Assembly: GCF_033096465.1 (NCBI RefSeq)
Contig: NZ_AP028156.1
Coordinates: 121,001-185,000 of the forward strand
Direction: 5' to 3'
Length of the DNA: 64,000 nucleotides
Source: Blautia luti
Lineage (GTDB): Bacteria > Bacillota > Clostridia > Lachnospirales > Lachnospiraceae
A model generated the notes under the pieces. It ran no database searches. It saw nothing but the letters and a program-made list of their open reading frames with translations, and was not told where the DNA came from. A program made the translations under genes and the position numbers. Positions 1 to 8,322 of this stretch are shown here, piece by piece (the stretch's first letter is position 1; each line of letters opens with the position of its first letter).

Positions 1-1
1 A

Positions 2-946
2 AATCAACTTGGATATATTAAAGGAATTACATTTGCCCCATTTCACAAACGTGGTTCTCTTTCTACACAGACTGCACGTGATAGTTTTGATTATATGATA
101 GAACACACGGCTGCTGATTTCGTAATCCTTGCTCCTGTAGGGCTACAGGACCACGCACACTCAGAAGAGATTTGTTACACTTCCAGTGCCACATTCTCAG
201 ATGAAGAATTAATCAATATGATACGTTATGCAAAAAGCAAGAGCATCCGTGTTGCCCTGAAACCTACCGTCAATTGTAAAAACGGTGTCTGGCGCGCTTA
301 CATCAGTTTCTTTGAAAAAGATGTTCCATGTGAACCGAAATGGGGCAACTGGTTTGCCTCTTACACAGAATTCCAGACACACTATGCCAAAATTGCAGAA
401 GCCGAACAATGTGATCTTTTTATTGCAGGATGTGAGATGGTAATGACGGAACACCGCAGTGAAGAATGGAGAAACGTAATCGCTGCGATCCGAAACTATT
501 ACCACGGACCTGTTTCCTATAATACCGATAAATATCAGGAAGAAAATGTAACCTGGTGGGATTGTGTCGACATGATCTCCTCCAGCGGATATTATCCGAT
601 TGATCAGTGGGAACAGGAACTTGACCGTATTGAAAGGACCGTTCAGAAGTTCAAGAAACCATTTTTCTTCGCTGAAGCAGGATGCATGTCCAGAAAAGGT
701 TCCTCACTGGTGCCTAACAACTGGGCAATTCAGGGAGCTTTACGTCTGGAGGAACAACCAGACTGGTATCGAGCTATGTTCGAGGCCTGCGCAAAACGCT
801 CATGGGTCAATGGTTTTGCCATGTGGGAATGGGCACCGGTTCTTCCTTCCAGAAGTACTGCGGCAAGAGATACCAGCTACGAAATCTGCAACAAACCGGT
901 ACAGGAGGTTATTAAAGACTACTATGGGAGAGACAAAAGAAAATAA
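2..946 (+). CDS. GH113-like glycoside hydrolase, 3' part (5' end outside window)
   Basis: The reading frame is open from the first bases of the window, so the gene starts upstream; 314 residues plus the stop are visible. The protein looks like a TIM-barrel glycosidase of the GH113 (beta-mannanase-like) type, often auto-named 1,4-beta-xylanase. Supporting motifs are ITFAPFHKRG near the visible start, ALKPTV at the end of a predicted strand, LFIAGCEM with a Glu in the acid/base position, FFFAEAG with a Glu in the nucleophile position, and GFAMWEWAP near the end. Substrate is inferred only. No signal peptide can be judged because the N-terminus is missing. The next gene (a broken ABC exporter) starts inside its last codons, so the two were probably one operon, perhaps for uptake or processing of plant-type oligosaccharides. 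Confidence 0.7.
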   Translation, partial: NQLGYIKGITFAPFHKRGSLSTQTARDSFDYMIEHTAADFVILAPVGLQDHAHSEEICYTSSATFSDEELINMIRYAKSKSIRVALKPTVNCKNGVWRAYISFFEKDVPCEPKWGNWFASYTEFQTHYAKIAEAEQCDLFIAGCEMVMTEHRSEEWRNVIAAIRNYYHGPVSYNTDKYQEENVTWWDCVDMISSSGYYPIDQWEQELDRIERTVQKFKKPFFFAEAGCMSRKGSSLVPNNWAIQGALRLEEQPDWYRAMFEACAKRSWVNGFAMWEWAPVLPSRSTAARDTSYEICNKPVQEVIKDYYGRDKRK

Positions 947-2293
947 CATACAACAAACTTCAGAACAGGATCTCTGGCAGGAAGAAGCTGCCATGATGCA
1001 CATCTTCAGCCGGAACAGAAAAAATAACCTGCGCACGCTTCTTTCTCTTTTCAAGGGACACTATGGCGCGCTGGCTGGTTCCATTTTCTTTTTCATTATC
1101 AAGCATTCCCCAACCTGGGTTCTTCCAATCGTCACAGCTAATATTATCAATGCAGTGACAGACCACAACGGGAATATTACCAAAATTCTGATTCTGAATA
1201 CCATCCTTATGATTGCATTTCTGGTACAGAACATACCAACCAACTACATCCATACCTGGCTCTATGCCAAAACGGTACGAACAGTAGAGAAAGAACTGCG
1301 CGAAGCCCTAGTCTGCAAGCTTCAGCAATTGTCGATCACCTATCACAAGGAAATGCAGTCCGGAAGGCTTCAGTCGAAGATCATGCGAGATGTAGAACAG
1401 ATACAAAATCTTGCATCTCAGATCTTTATCTCTCTTTTGACTATCATTCTGAACATTAGTGTATCCTTCGGAGTGGTCATCTTCAAAAGTCGGATCGTAT
1501 TTCTTTTCTTCCTCTGCACGATACCGGTTTCTGTTTTGATCATTGTTGGTTTTAAAGGAAAAATCAAAACCCATAACCGTGCTTTCCGTAAAGAAATGGA
1601 AGAAACTTCTGCAAAAGTAATGGAAATGGTTGAAATGATTCCTGTAACTAAAGCTCACGCTCTGGAAGATCAGGAAGCCCGTAAAATGAGTGAACAGCTT
1701 CGTAAAGTTGCTGAAAAAGGGCTTCAGCTTGATATGATTCAGACATACTTTTCTTCAATCAGCTGGGTTGCATTTCAGATCTTTCAGGTATTCTGTCTTG
1801 CATTTACAGCCTACATTGCATGGAAAGGAATCATCGGTGTCGGAGATATCACCTTATACCAGACTTATTTTTCCAGCATCGTCGCTCAGATTGCAAGTAT
1901 TGTGACTTTGCTGCCAATCATTGCGAAAGGCCTGGAATCCGTTGAATCGATTGGTGATGTGCTTTGTGCAAATGATATTGAGGACATGGGGAAAATCTTT
2001 CCGGCGGACAACGGCAGCGCATCTCTATTGCCCGTGCATTTTTACGGAATCCGAAGATCCTGATTCTGGATGAGGCAACTTCTGCGCTTGACAGCATCTC
2101 TGAAAAGAAGATTCAGGATTCAATCCAGAAACTTGTGAAAGGACGTACCACACTGATCGTAGCCCACCGTCTGTCTACCATTCGCAATGCTGACCGGATT
2201 GCTGTGATTGAAAAAGGAAATGTTCTGGAATGTGGCTCTTACGAAGAATTGATAGAGAAAAAAGGCACATTTTATCGGATGGAGAAAATGTAA
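924..2293 (+). pseudogene. ABC exporter (membrane domain fused to ATPase), broken by an internal deletion with frameshift
   Basis: Start ATG at 924 follows AGGAGG (903-908) and overlaps the preceding gene by 23 bases. Residues 1-353 form a normal six-helix exporter membrane domain ending in [13 protein letters not shown]. The frame then shifts: from about 1988 the sequence encodes, in another frame, [17 protein letters not shown] (ABC signature), [12 protein letters not shown] (Walker B) and VAHRL (H-loop), ending at the TAA at 2291-2293. The Walker A, Q-loop and about 130 residues expected between the membrane domain and the signature are absent. The upstream frame runs on only to a stop at 2063. 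The join lies around 1983-1990. Without Walker A no ATPase can form, so the exporter is inactive in this strain unless the join is an assembly error. In intact relatives it would be a homo- or heterodimeric drug, lipid or peptide exporter. Confidence 0.85.
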
Positions 2294-2424
2294 AAAATCA
2301 GTAGCTGGTTAGTTCAGAAACCTGTCTGCGGGATTGATCTGGAAAGAGTAGAAAGAAAATAGCTGGACAAATGCAGAGGCACAGAGAGAGTTACTGAGGA
2401 AATGGTATTTATTATTTAGGCGTC

Positions 2425-2453
2425 TTGACTCTTAGCCTAAATTTGAATAGAAT
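2425..2453 (+). promoter_or_regulatory. Probable sigma-A promoter for the NifX-FKBP gene
   Basis: TTGACT at 2425-2430, 17-base spacer, TAGAAT at 2448-2453. It lies about 180 bases upstream of the start at 2632, so the transcript would have a long leader containing the inverted repeat at 2505-2564 and the palindrome at 2572-2607. Confidence 0.5.
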
Positions 2454-2504
2454 AAGATATAATCAAAATTGAATAACGATTATGATAAAAGTTGTACTAG
2501 AACG

Positions 2505-2564
2505 TGTCTGAAAAAATATCCCACAAATTGTGACGCATATCTTGCAGAAAGCCTTTTTCAGACA
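2505..2564. repeat. 11-bp inverted repeat in the leader of the NifX-FKBP gene
   Basis: TGTCTGAAAAA at 2505-2515 is matched perfectly by TTTTTCAGACA at 2554-2564, with 38 bases between; the loop holds a second small palindrome, CACAAATTGTG. It directly precedes the GGGGAC palindrome at 2572. The rest of the 2294-2631 gap (the tail after the ABC pseudogene and the promoter region) shows no other gene. Function is unknown; an RNA hairpin or part of a composite repeat element is possible. Confidence 0.5.
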
Positions 2565-2571
2565 GGATCCA

Positions 2572-2607
2572 GGGGGACAGGAAAAATGTCTAGAAACACC
2601 GTCCCCC
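2572..2607. repeat. GGGGAC-headed short palindromic repeat, copy 1
   Basis: 36 bases starting GGGGGACAGGAAAAATG and ending ACACCGTCCCCC. The ends are complementary (GGGGGAC/GTCCCCC). Nearly the same core occurs twice more at 4177-4209 and 4230-4262. The shape resembles REP-like elements mobilised in trans by IS200-type single-strand transposases; that assignment is an inference. This copy lies immediately upstream of the ribosome-binding site of the gene starting at 2632. Confidence 0.7.
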
Positions 2608-2631
2608 AAAAAAACAGGAGGAATTATACAA

Positions 2632-3477
2632 ATGAAAATTGCAGTAACATACGAAAACGGAAAAGTTTTCCAGCATTTCGGAAAAACAGAATCTTTTAAA
2701 ATATACGAAGTAGAGGATAACCAAATTGTTTCCAGTGAAGTGATCAGCTCTAATGGCTCCGGACATGGTGCGCTGGCGGGACTTCTGGCAGAGCAGGGAA
2801 TTGATGTGCTGATCTGCGGTGGTATCGGCGGTGGAGCACAGGCGGCACTGGCTGATGCGGGGATTGAATTATGTGCAGGAGCACAGGGAGATACAGACCA
2901 GGCAGTAGAAGCTTATTTGAAGGGAGAACTGGTATCTTCCGGCGTGAACTGTGACCATCACGGAGAGGGACATTCCTGTGGACATCATGAAGAAGGACAT
3001 TCCTGCGGTGACAGCTGTGGAGGCGGATGCGGTTCACACAGTACCATCACAGGACGTAACGTGGGCAAAACCTGCCGCACTCATTACAGAGGAACATTTA
3101 ATGATGGCACTCAGTTCGATTCCTCTTATGACCGTGGAGAACCACTGGAATTTATCTGCGGTGCCGGACAGATGATCAAAGGATTCGATGCAGCAGTAGC
3201 TGACATGGAAGTTGGCCAGGTGGTTGACATTCACCTGATGCCGGAAGAAGCATATGGTATGCCGGATCCTAATGCAATTTTTACACTGGAGATCGCACAG
3301 CTTCCGGGATCTGAAGATCTGGAAGTAGGACAGCAGGTATATCTCTCCAATCAGTATGGACAGCCTTTCCCTGTAAAAGTCACAGCGAAAGAAGAAAAAA
3401 ACATCACATTTGATGCTAATCATGAGATGGCAGGAAAAGAACTGAACTTCAAGATCGAACTGGTTGAAGTGAAATAA
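2632..3477 (+). CDS. NifX/NifB-type dinitrogenase cofactor-binding domain fused to an FKBP-type (SlyD-like) peptidyl-prolyl isomerase
   Basis: The 281-residue start at 2632 is set by AGGAGG nine bases upstream. Residues 1-103 (MKIAVTYENGKVFQHFG, then GHGALAGLLAEQGIDVLICG) match the NifB/NifX/NafY cofactor-binding fold. Residues about 106-136 are a His/Cys-rich hinge with repeated GHSC and CGHHEEGHSC-like units. Residues about 143-281 are an FKBP domain of the SlyD type with the flap insertion (TFNDGTQFDSSYDRGEPL; AAVADMEVGQVVDI; MPEEAYG). SlyD proteins fold clients and bind Ni or Zn through a His/Cys tail, so a metal-handling chaperone is a reasonable inference. No nitrogenase genes are visible nearby. 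The protein should be cytoplasmic since no signal peptide is present. Confidence 0.85.
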   Translation: MKIAVTYENGKVFQHFGKTESFKIYEVEDNQIVSSEVISSNGSGHGALAGLLAEQGIDVLICGGIGGGAQAALADAGIELCAGAQGDTDQAVEAYLKGELVSSGVNCDHHGEGHSCGHHEEGHSCGDSCGGGCGSHSTITGRNVGKTCRTHYRGTFNDGTQFDSSYDRGEPLEFICGAGQMIKGFDAAVADMEVGQVVDIHLMPEEAYGMPDPNAIFTLEIAQLPGSEDLEVGQQVYLSNQYGQPFPVKVTAKEEKNITFDANHEMAGKELNFKIELVEVK

Positions 3478-3623
3478 TTGAAATCAGCCATAACCGCTGA
3501 AGCAAAAACAGCACCAATCCCGTTATAATAAATGAAGGAAGTTTTATCTTCCGGCAGAAAGCATCTGTTTAACTGTGCAAGTATCGAAAAAGATGCTTAA
3601 AAAGAGAAAGAGAGTGAATAAGA

Positions 3624-3845
3624 ATGCTTACATTATTATTTGTCATTTGTATGTTTGGTATTTTCGGAAAGCTCATCGGGCTTGCGTTTAAAATGACCTG
3701 GGGAATTGCGAAGGTGCTGTTCACACTGGTATTCCTGCCAGTTATTCTGGTCGGATTGGCAATGGGTGGCCTTTTGGTTGTTGCATTTCCGCTTCTGATC
3801 GTGGTAGGAATTGTATCGCTGGCAGTGGGATTGCTGAAGGGCTGA
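3624..3845 (+). CDS. Small hydrophobic membrane protein
   Basis: 73 residues, almost entirely hydrophobic: about two membrane segments (roughly 1-22 and 28-70) with Gly-rich stretches. A purine-rich AGAGAAAGAGAG precedes the ATG but there is no clear AGGAGG. It ends eight bases before the candidate upstream ATG of the next gene and may be co-transcribed with it. No family recognised; the composition resembles small membrane-stress proteins, but nothing specific supports that. Confidence 0.55.
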   Translation: MLTLLFVICMFGIFGKLIGLAFKMTWGIAKVLFTLVFLPVILVGLAMGGLLVVAFPLLIVVGIVSLAVGLLKG

Positions 3846-3868
3846 AAAATAGAATGGAGAAATGCTCT

Positions 3869-5293
3869 ATGAGAAGATCAGATGAATTTCAACCGGCAGA
3901 TCTGAAGGGAATTTCCATGATCCCTTTCGGACTGCTAGCAGGATTTATGGATGAAAAAGAAATCAGAATCACAGAGCTTGCAGAAGAAGGATTTCGGTTT
4001 CGACTGTCGGAGAAGGCAGTCAGACCGAAATCCTTTTACGTATGTTTCTATGATATGGAGAGATCAACTTATGAAAAAATATGTCTGCAGGATTATAAAC
4101 TGATAGAAATAGCAGACGAAAACGGTAAGCCAGGACAACCAGAAAATGAAATCACAGAAAACTCCTGGGTTTCGCAGGGACAAGAAAAATGCCTGGAAAC
4201 ACCGTCCCCATATACAGCATGGGTTCAGTGGGAAAAGGAAAAATGCCTGGAAACACAATCCCTCATAAGAAAATTCCAAGAACAATACAGCAGATATATC
4301 CGCCTGAAACTGGAAGATGACGATGAAGAACTCGCCAGGGTATTAACGGGATACCCGGAAAAAAAGCCAGTTAATTATTATGATCAGGAAGAGAAACAGA
4401 ATTACAGCCCGGAAACAGCAATTGAAATTGACCGGCCGGAATTATACAGAGAGTATCTGCAGAAAGATATAAGCCATCTGGTGAGACAATGTTACGAATG
4501 GAAATGGATAGCGAAAAGTGTGTCAGAATCAAAATCTAATTTCAGACCAGATCGTATTTACATTGGAAATCAGTTCTGTCACCTGTTATTCCCGAATGAA
4601 AAAGAACTATTTATGATGCTGGAGAAAGCACATAAGGAATCTCTTGGAATTACAATTGCGTTCTCTTATGTCCGGGAGTTTATGTTAAATCCCGTGGAAG
4701 AGCTGGTAAATCGTCTTGCGCAATGGTGCAGAGAAAAAGATACCTGCATAGAAATCGTTATAAATGACTGGGCGATGGCAGATATTATAGCAAAACAAAA
4801 TGTAGAATCAGCAAGACCATATCTCATTCCCTGTTTGGGAATTTTGTTAAATAAGCGAAAAAAGGATCCAAGATTCCCCTATAAAAAAGGTGATAAAAGC
4901 CTGTACAGTCAGAACAATCTAAATGCAGATTTCTATCGCGAATATCTGCAGAGCGAGTTTGGAATTCAGCGCTATGAATGGGAATCCTGCGGCTATGAGC
5001 AGGAATTTCCACAGGGAAAAAACAGTCTGCATCTTCCCTACTATCAGACCAATACTTCCCAGTATTGCCCACTCCACGCAATCTGTACAACAGGAAACCG
5101 AGGTATGCAGCGTCTGGTGAAAGAATGTCCATATTATTGCAGTACCTATACTCTGACATATCCAAAACATCTGAACATGACCGGACGCTTTAATTCTTTA
5201 TTTGGCATAGATAAAGAATTACTGGAACATCCGGAAAAAATAGCAGGTTACATAAACGCAGGAATAAATCGATTAGTTATCAGCTGGAGGTGA
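3869..5293 (+). CDS. Uncharacterised partner of a U32-type protein, with PilZ-like N-terminus and Cys-containing U32-like C-terminus
   Basis: 474 residues from the ATG at 3869, chosen because GGAGA at 3857-3861 sits eight bases upstream; an in-frame ATG at 3854 has no ribosome site. Residues about 25-80 contain a PilZ-like strand pattern (IRITELAEEGFRFRL). The C-terminal third has CPLHAIC and ECPYYC followed by NSLFGIDKELLEHPEKIAGY, resembling the iron-sulfur barrel of U32/UbiV-type proteins; this is a judgement by eye. Between them, residues about 103-132 come from two copies of a short palindromic DNA repeat read in frame (GQEKCLETPSP and EKEKCLETQS). The following U32 gene starts six bases after its stop. 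Function unknown; U32 pairs such as UbiU-UbiV act together in O2-independent hydroxylations, so an RNA or cofactor modification role is possible. Confidence 0.6.
   Translation: MRRSDEFQPADLKGISMIPFGLLAGFMDEKEIRITELAEEGFRFRLSEKAVRPKSFYVCFYDMERSTYEKICLQDYKLIEIADENGKPGQPENEITENSWVSQGQEKCLETPSPYTAWVQWEKEKCLETQSLIRKFQEQYSRYIRLKLEDDDEELARVLTGYPEKKPVNYYDQEEKQNYSPETAIEIDRPELYREYLQKDISHLVRQCYEWKWIAKSVSESKSNFRPDRIYIGNQFCHLLFPNEKELFMMLEKAHKESLGITIAFSYVREFMLNPVEELVNRLAQWCREKDTCIEIVINDWAMADIIAKQNVESARPYLIPCLGILLNKRKKDPRFPYKKGDKSLYSQNNLNADFYREYLQSEFGIQRYEWESCGYEQEFPQGKNSLHLPYYQTNTSQYCPLHAICTTGNRGMQRLVKECPYYCSTYTLTYPKHLNMTGRFNSLFGIDKELLEHPEKIAGYINAGINRLVISWR
4177..4209. repeat. GGGGAC-type palindromic repeat, copy 2, inside a coding gene
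   Basis: 33 bases beginning GGGACAAGAAAAATGCC and ending ACACCGTCCCC. It shares the core GAAAAATG(C/T)CT(G/A)GAAACACCGTCCCC with copy 1 at 2572-2607. It is read through without a stop in the gene at 3869-5293 and gives the same peptide (QEKCLETPSP) that copy 1 would give in one frame. Confidence 0.75.
4230..4262. repeat. GGGGAC-type palindromic repeat, copy 3 (diverged), inside a coding gene
   Basis: 33 bases, GGGAAAAGGAAAAATGCC through GGAAACACAATCCC, 20 bases after copy 2 and in the same orientation. The terminal palindrome has decayed (GGGA.. / ..TCCC), but the inner 16 bases (AAAAATGCCTGGAAAC) match copy 2 exactly. It is also in frame with the host gene. Confidence 0.65.
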
Positions 5294-5298
5294 AGCAA

Positions 5299-6399
5299 AT
5301 GAAAATCACAGCAGGCTTAGGATCAATAGATGAATACATCAGATTCGCAGAAGCTGGTGCAGACGAATTTTTCAGCGGTTATGTACCATATTCCTGGGCG
5401 GAGAAATACGGCACAGTGATGCCGTTAAATCGACGGGAAGTATTCTGCTACAATGTACAGCTTGGCGCCTACAGTGAACTGGAAATACTTTCCACAATGA
5501 TAAAGAAATATGGAAAACCTGTCCATCTGACATTTAATTCTCTCTATTACATTCCACAGCAGTATCCGGAGATAGTGGAAATCATTCAACGCTGCATGAA
5601 ACTGGGCTTCCACAGCTATATCATAGCAGATCCGGCGCTGATCTTATATCTGCGAAATCAGGGAATTGACTGCGATATCCACCTAAGTGGAGAAAACGGA
5701 GAAGTAAACAGCCGTATGATTGATGTTTTGCAGTGCCAGAAACTCAAACGTATTATATTCCACCGGAAGAATACTTTCGAAGATATGCAGGCAGTTATCC
5801 ATGCAGAACAACTGGCAGGCGGTGAACGAGCGCAGACAGAATTTGAAGCATTTGTCCTCAACGAAATGTGCCAGTTTAGCGGTGCATTTTGCAATTCTCT
5901 TCATTGTGATGAAATGGGATATCTTTGCAGAGTACCATATCATCTGGAAAAGATAGCAAAAAAAGACAGACTGTGTATGTACGCCAGTGATTACAGTAGT
6001 GGCGACTTTGATAAGATAAATGAGTGTAAATCAGGTGATGGCGAGAGGCATAGCAGGCAGATTTCAGAAGTTTCAGACGAGGAGTCTGTAGAAGTGGAAG
6101 ATGAAACCTGGCTTAATAGATACGACGACACAGGCTATCTATGCGGTGAAACCGGGTGTGGCCTATGTGCTCTTTACCAGTTGCAGAAAGCCGGCATCAC
6201 CCATCTGAAGCTGGTAGGCAGAGGCAATTACGTAGATTTTATGGAACAAGACATCCGCAATCTCCGCCGGGCACTGGACATTCTGGACAAGAGCCTTGCG
6301 AATCTCCAGCAGGATCAGGATAATGAGAAAATATTTCAGCAGCAAATGAAGCAGACGATTTTTCCAAATGGATGCAGTGAAAATTGCTACTACAGATAA
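5299..6399 (+). CDS. U32 family protein (peptidase U32-type, likely iron-sulfur)
   Basis: 366 residues from ATG 5299, eight bases after GGAGG (5286-5290), which overlaps the end of the preceding gene; a GTG at 5290 is in frame but lies inside that ribosome site. The N-terminus MKITAGLGSIDEYIRFAEAGADEFFSGYVP and the strand/helix rhythm match the U32 TIM-barrel family. Two Cys clusters are visible, CQFSGAFCNSLHC (about residue 195) and CGETGCGLCALYQLQKAG (about 283-300), compatible with a 4Fe-4S cluster of the UbiU/UbiV/RlhA/TrhP type. An acidic insertion (residues about 230-275) interrupts the barrel. 'Peptidase' is the historical family name; experimentally studied relatives mostly act in RNA or ubiquinone hydroxylation. 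Confidence 0.75.
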   Translation: MKITAGLGSIDEYIRFAEAGADEFFSGYVPYSWAEKYGTVMPLNRREVFCYNVQLGAYSELEILSTMIKKYGKPVHLTFNSLYYIPQQYPEIVEIIQRCMKLGFHSYIIADPALILYLRNQGIDCDIHLSGENGEVNSRMIDVLQCQKLKRIIFHRKNTFEDMQAVIHAEQLAGGERAQTEFEAFVLNEMCQFSGAFCNSLHCDEMGYLCRVPYHLEKIAKKDRLCMYASDYSSGDFDKINECKSGDGERHSRQISEVSDEESVEVEDETWLNRYDDTGYLCGETGCGLCALYQLQKAGITHLKLVGRGNYVDFMEQDIRNLRRALDILDKSLANLQQDQDNEKIFQQQMKQTIFPNGCSENCYYR

Positions 6400-6543
6400 C
6401 CTGTACCAATATCAGAAATACAATATTTTCAAGGAAAATCACTGTTAAAACGGTTAACAAAATCCTAATTCATCAAGAAAGAATTCTGTCCAAAAACTTC
6501 GATATAAACAGTTAGAAAACTTAACTTAAATTTCCCTGTTTTG

Positions 6544-6572
6544 TTGCTGATTGACTTAAATTATGGTATGAT
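6544..6572 (+). promoter_or_regulatory. Extended -10 promoter for phosphoglucomutase
   Basis: TGGTATGAT at 6564-6572 (extended -10), preceded with a 17-base spacer by the weak -35 TTGCTG at 6544-6549. It lies about 60 bases upstream of the start at 6634. Confidence 0.5.
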
Positions 6573-6633
6573 GGAACTATATTAAGCTAATATATACAAA
6601 AAAATCTAAAAAAACAGGGCAGGAGTGGTCAAA

Positions 6634-8316
6634 ATGTATCAAGAAGAATACGAACGCTGGTTAGCAGCAGATCTGCAGGACGCAGACCTCAATCCGGAAT
6701 TATCCAAGATCGAAGGAAACGATGAAGAAATTAAAGATCGTTTCGCAGTAGCACTGAAGTTCGGAACAGCAGGACTTCGTGGAGTACTTGGTGCCGGAAC
6801 AAACCGTATGAATATTTATGTAGTACGTCAGGCAACACAGGGACTGGCAAACTGGGTGAAAACACAGGGCGGAAACCAGACAGTAGCCATCAGCTATGAC
6901 AGCCGTCTTAAGAGTGACGTATTTGCCAAAACTGCAGCAGGTGTACTGGCAGCAAATGATATCAATGTCAGAATTTACGATGCACTGATGCCTGTACCGG
7001 CACTTTCTTTTGCAACACGTTACTATGAATGCAATGCAGGTATCATGGTAACAGCATCTCACAATCCGGCTAAGTATAACGGATACAAAGCATATGGTCC
7101 TGACGGATGCCAGATGACAGACGATGCAGCAGCAATCGTATATGATGAAATTCAGAAAACAGATGTGCTCACAGGTGCGAAATATATGTCTTTCGCAGAA
7201 GGTGTAGAAGAGGGAAAAATCCGCTTCGTAGGTGATGACTGCAAACAGGCACTTTATGAAGCAATCGAATCCCGCCAGGTTCGTCCAGGCTTATGCAAAA
7301 CAGCTGGACTGAAACTGGTTTACAGCCCATTAAACGGCTCCGGACTTGTACCTGTAACTCAGGTATTAAAAGACATCGGAATCAAAGATATTACAATCGT
7401 TCCGGAACAGGAATATCCGAACGGATACTTCACAACCTGCAGCTATCCGAACCCGGAAATCTTTGCAGCTCTTGAATTAGGATTAAATCTTGCAAAAGAA
7501 ACAGGTGCAGACTTAATGCTTGCAACTGACCCGGATGCAGATCGTGTTGGTATCGCAATGAAATGCCCGGATGGTTCCTATGAACTGGTAACAGGTAATG
7601 AAGTAGGAGTTCTTCTCCTTGACTACATATGTGCAGGCCGTATCGAAAAAGGCACAATGCCAAAGAACCCGGTAGCAGTTAAATCTATCGTTTCCACACC
7701 ACTTGCAGATGCAGTAGCAGAGCATTATGGCGTAGAACTCAGAAGCGTACTTACAGGATTCAAGTGGATCGGCGATCAGATCGCACAGCTTGAAGCAGCA
7801 GGTGAAGTAGACCGTTTCATCTTCGGATTCGAAGAGAGCTACGGATACCTTGCAGGCCCATATGTACGTGATAAAGATGCTGTTATCGGATCCATGCTGA
7901 TCTGCGAAATGGCTGCATACTACAGAAGCATCGGAAGCTCTCTGAAACAGAGACTGGAAGAGATCTATGCACAGTACGGACGTTACCTCAACAAAGTAGA
8001 CAGCTTCGAATTCCCGGGATTAAGCGGAATGGACAAGATGTCAGCTCTGATGCAGGGACTTCGTGACAAACCTCTCACAGAGATTGCAGGTCATCAGATC
8101 GTCAAAGTAACAGATTACAAGAAACCAGAAGAAACAGGACTTCCGGCAGCAAACGTACTGATCTACAAACTGGACAACGGTGAGACAGTAGTCGTTCGTC
8201 CATCTGGTACAGAACCTAAGATCAAAATCTATTACACAACTCTCGGCAAGAACCTCGAAGAGGCAGAAGCTGAGAAAGAGAAACTTGCAGAAGCTCTGAA
8301 ACCAATTATGGGCTAA
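6634..8316 (+). CDS. pgcA: Phospho-sugar mutase (alpha-phosphoglucomutase)
   Basis: 560 residues; ATG 6634 is eight bases after CAGGAG, so it is preferred to the in-frame GTG at 6625. It interconverts glucose-1-phosphate and glucose-6-phosphate, linking glycogen and glycolysis. Seen motifs: FGTAGLRG near residue 43, the phosphoserine loop TASHNP (Ser142), the metal-binding loop DPDADRVGIA (about 300), a sugar-binding FGFEESYGY, and the phosphate-binding RPSGTEPKIKIY near the end. Length fits the PgcA/PGM-PMM class. The glycogen phosphorylase and branching enzyme genes elsewhere in the window belong to the same pathway. The DUF1292 gene follows without a gap. Confidence 0.93.
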   Translation: MYQEEYERWLAADLQDADLNPELSKIEGNDEEIKDRFAVALKFGTAGLRGVLGAGTNRMNIYVVRQATQGLANWVKTQGGNQTVAISYDSRLKSDVFAKTAAGVLAANDINVRIYDALMPVPALSFATRYYECNAGIMVTASHNPAKYNGYKAYGPDGCQMTDDAAAIVYDEIQKTDVLTGAKYMSFAEGVEEGKIRFVGDDCKQALYEAIESRQVRPGLCKTAGLKLVYSPLNGSGLVPVTQVLKDIGIKDITIVPEQEYPNGYFTTCSYPNPEIFAALELGLNLAKETGADLMLATDPDADRVGIAMKCPDGSYELVTGNEVGVLLLDYICAGRIEKGTMPKNPVAVKSIVSTPLADAVAEHYGVELRSVLTGFKWIGDQIAQLEAAGEVDRFIFGFEESYGYLAGPYVRDKDAVIGSMLICEMAAYYRSIGSSLKQRLEEIYAQYGRYLNKVDSFEFPGLSGMDKMSALMQGLRDKPLTEIAGHQIVKVTDYKKPEETGLPAANVLIYKLDNGETVVVRPSGTEPKIKIYYTTLGKNLEEAEAEKEKLAEALKPIMG

Positions 8317-8322
8317 GTGACT

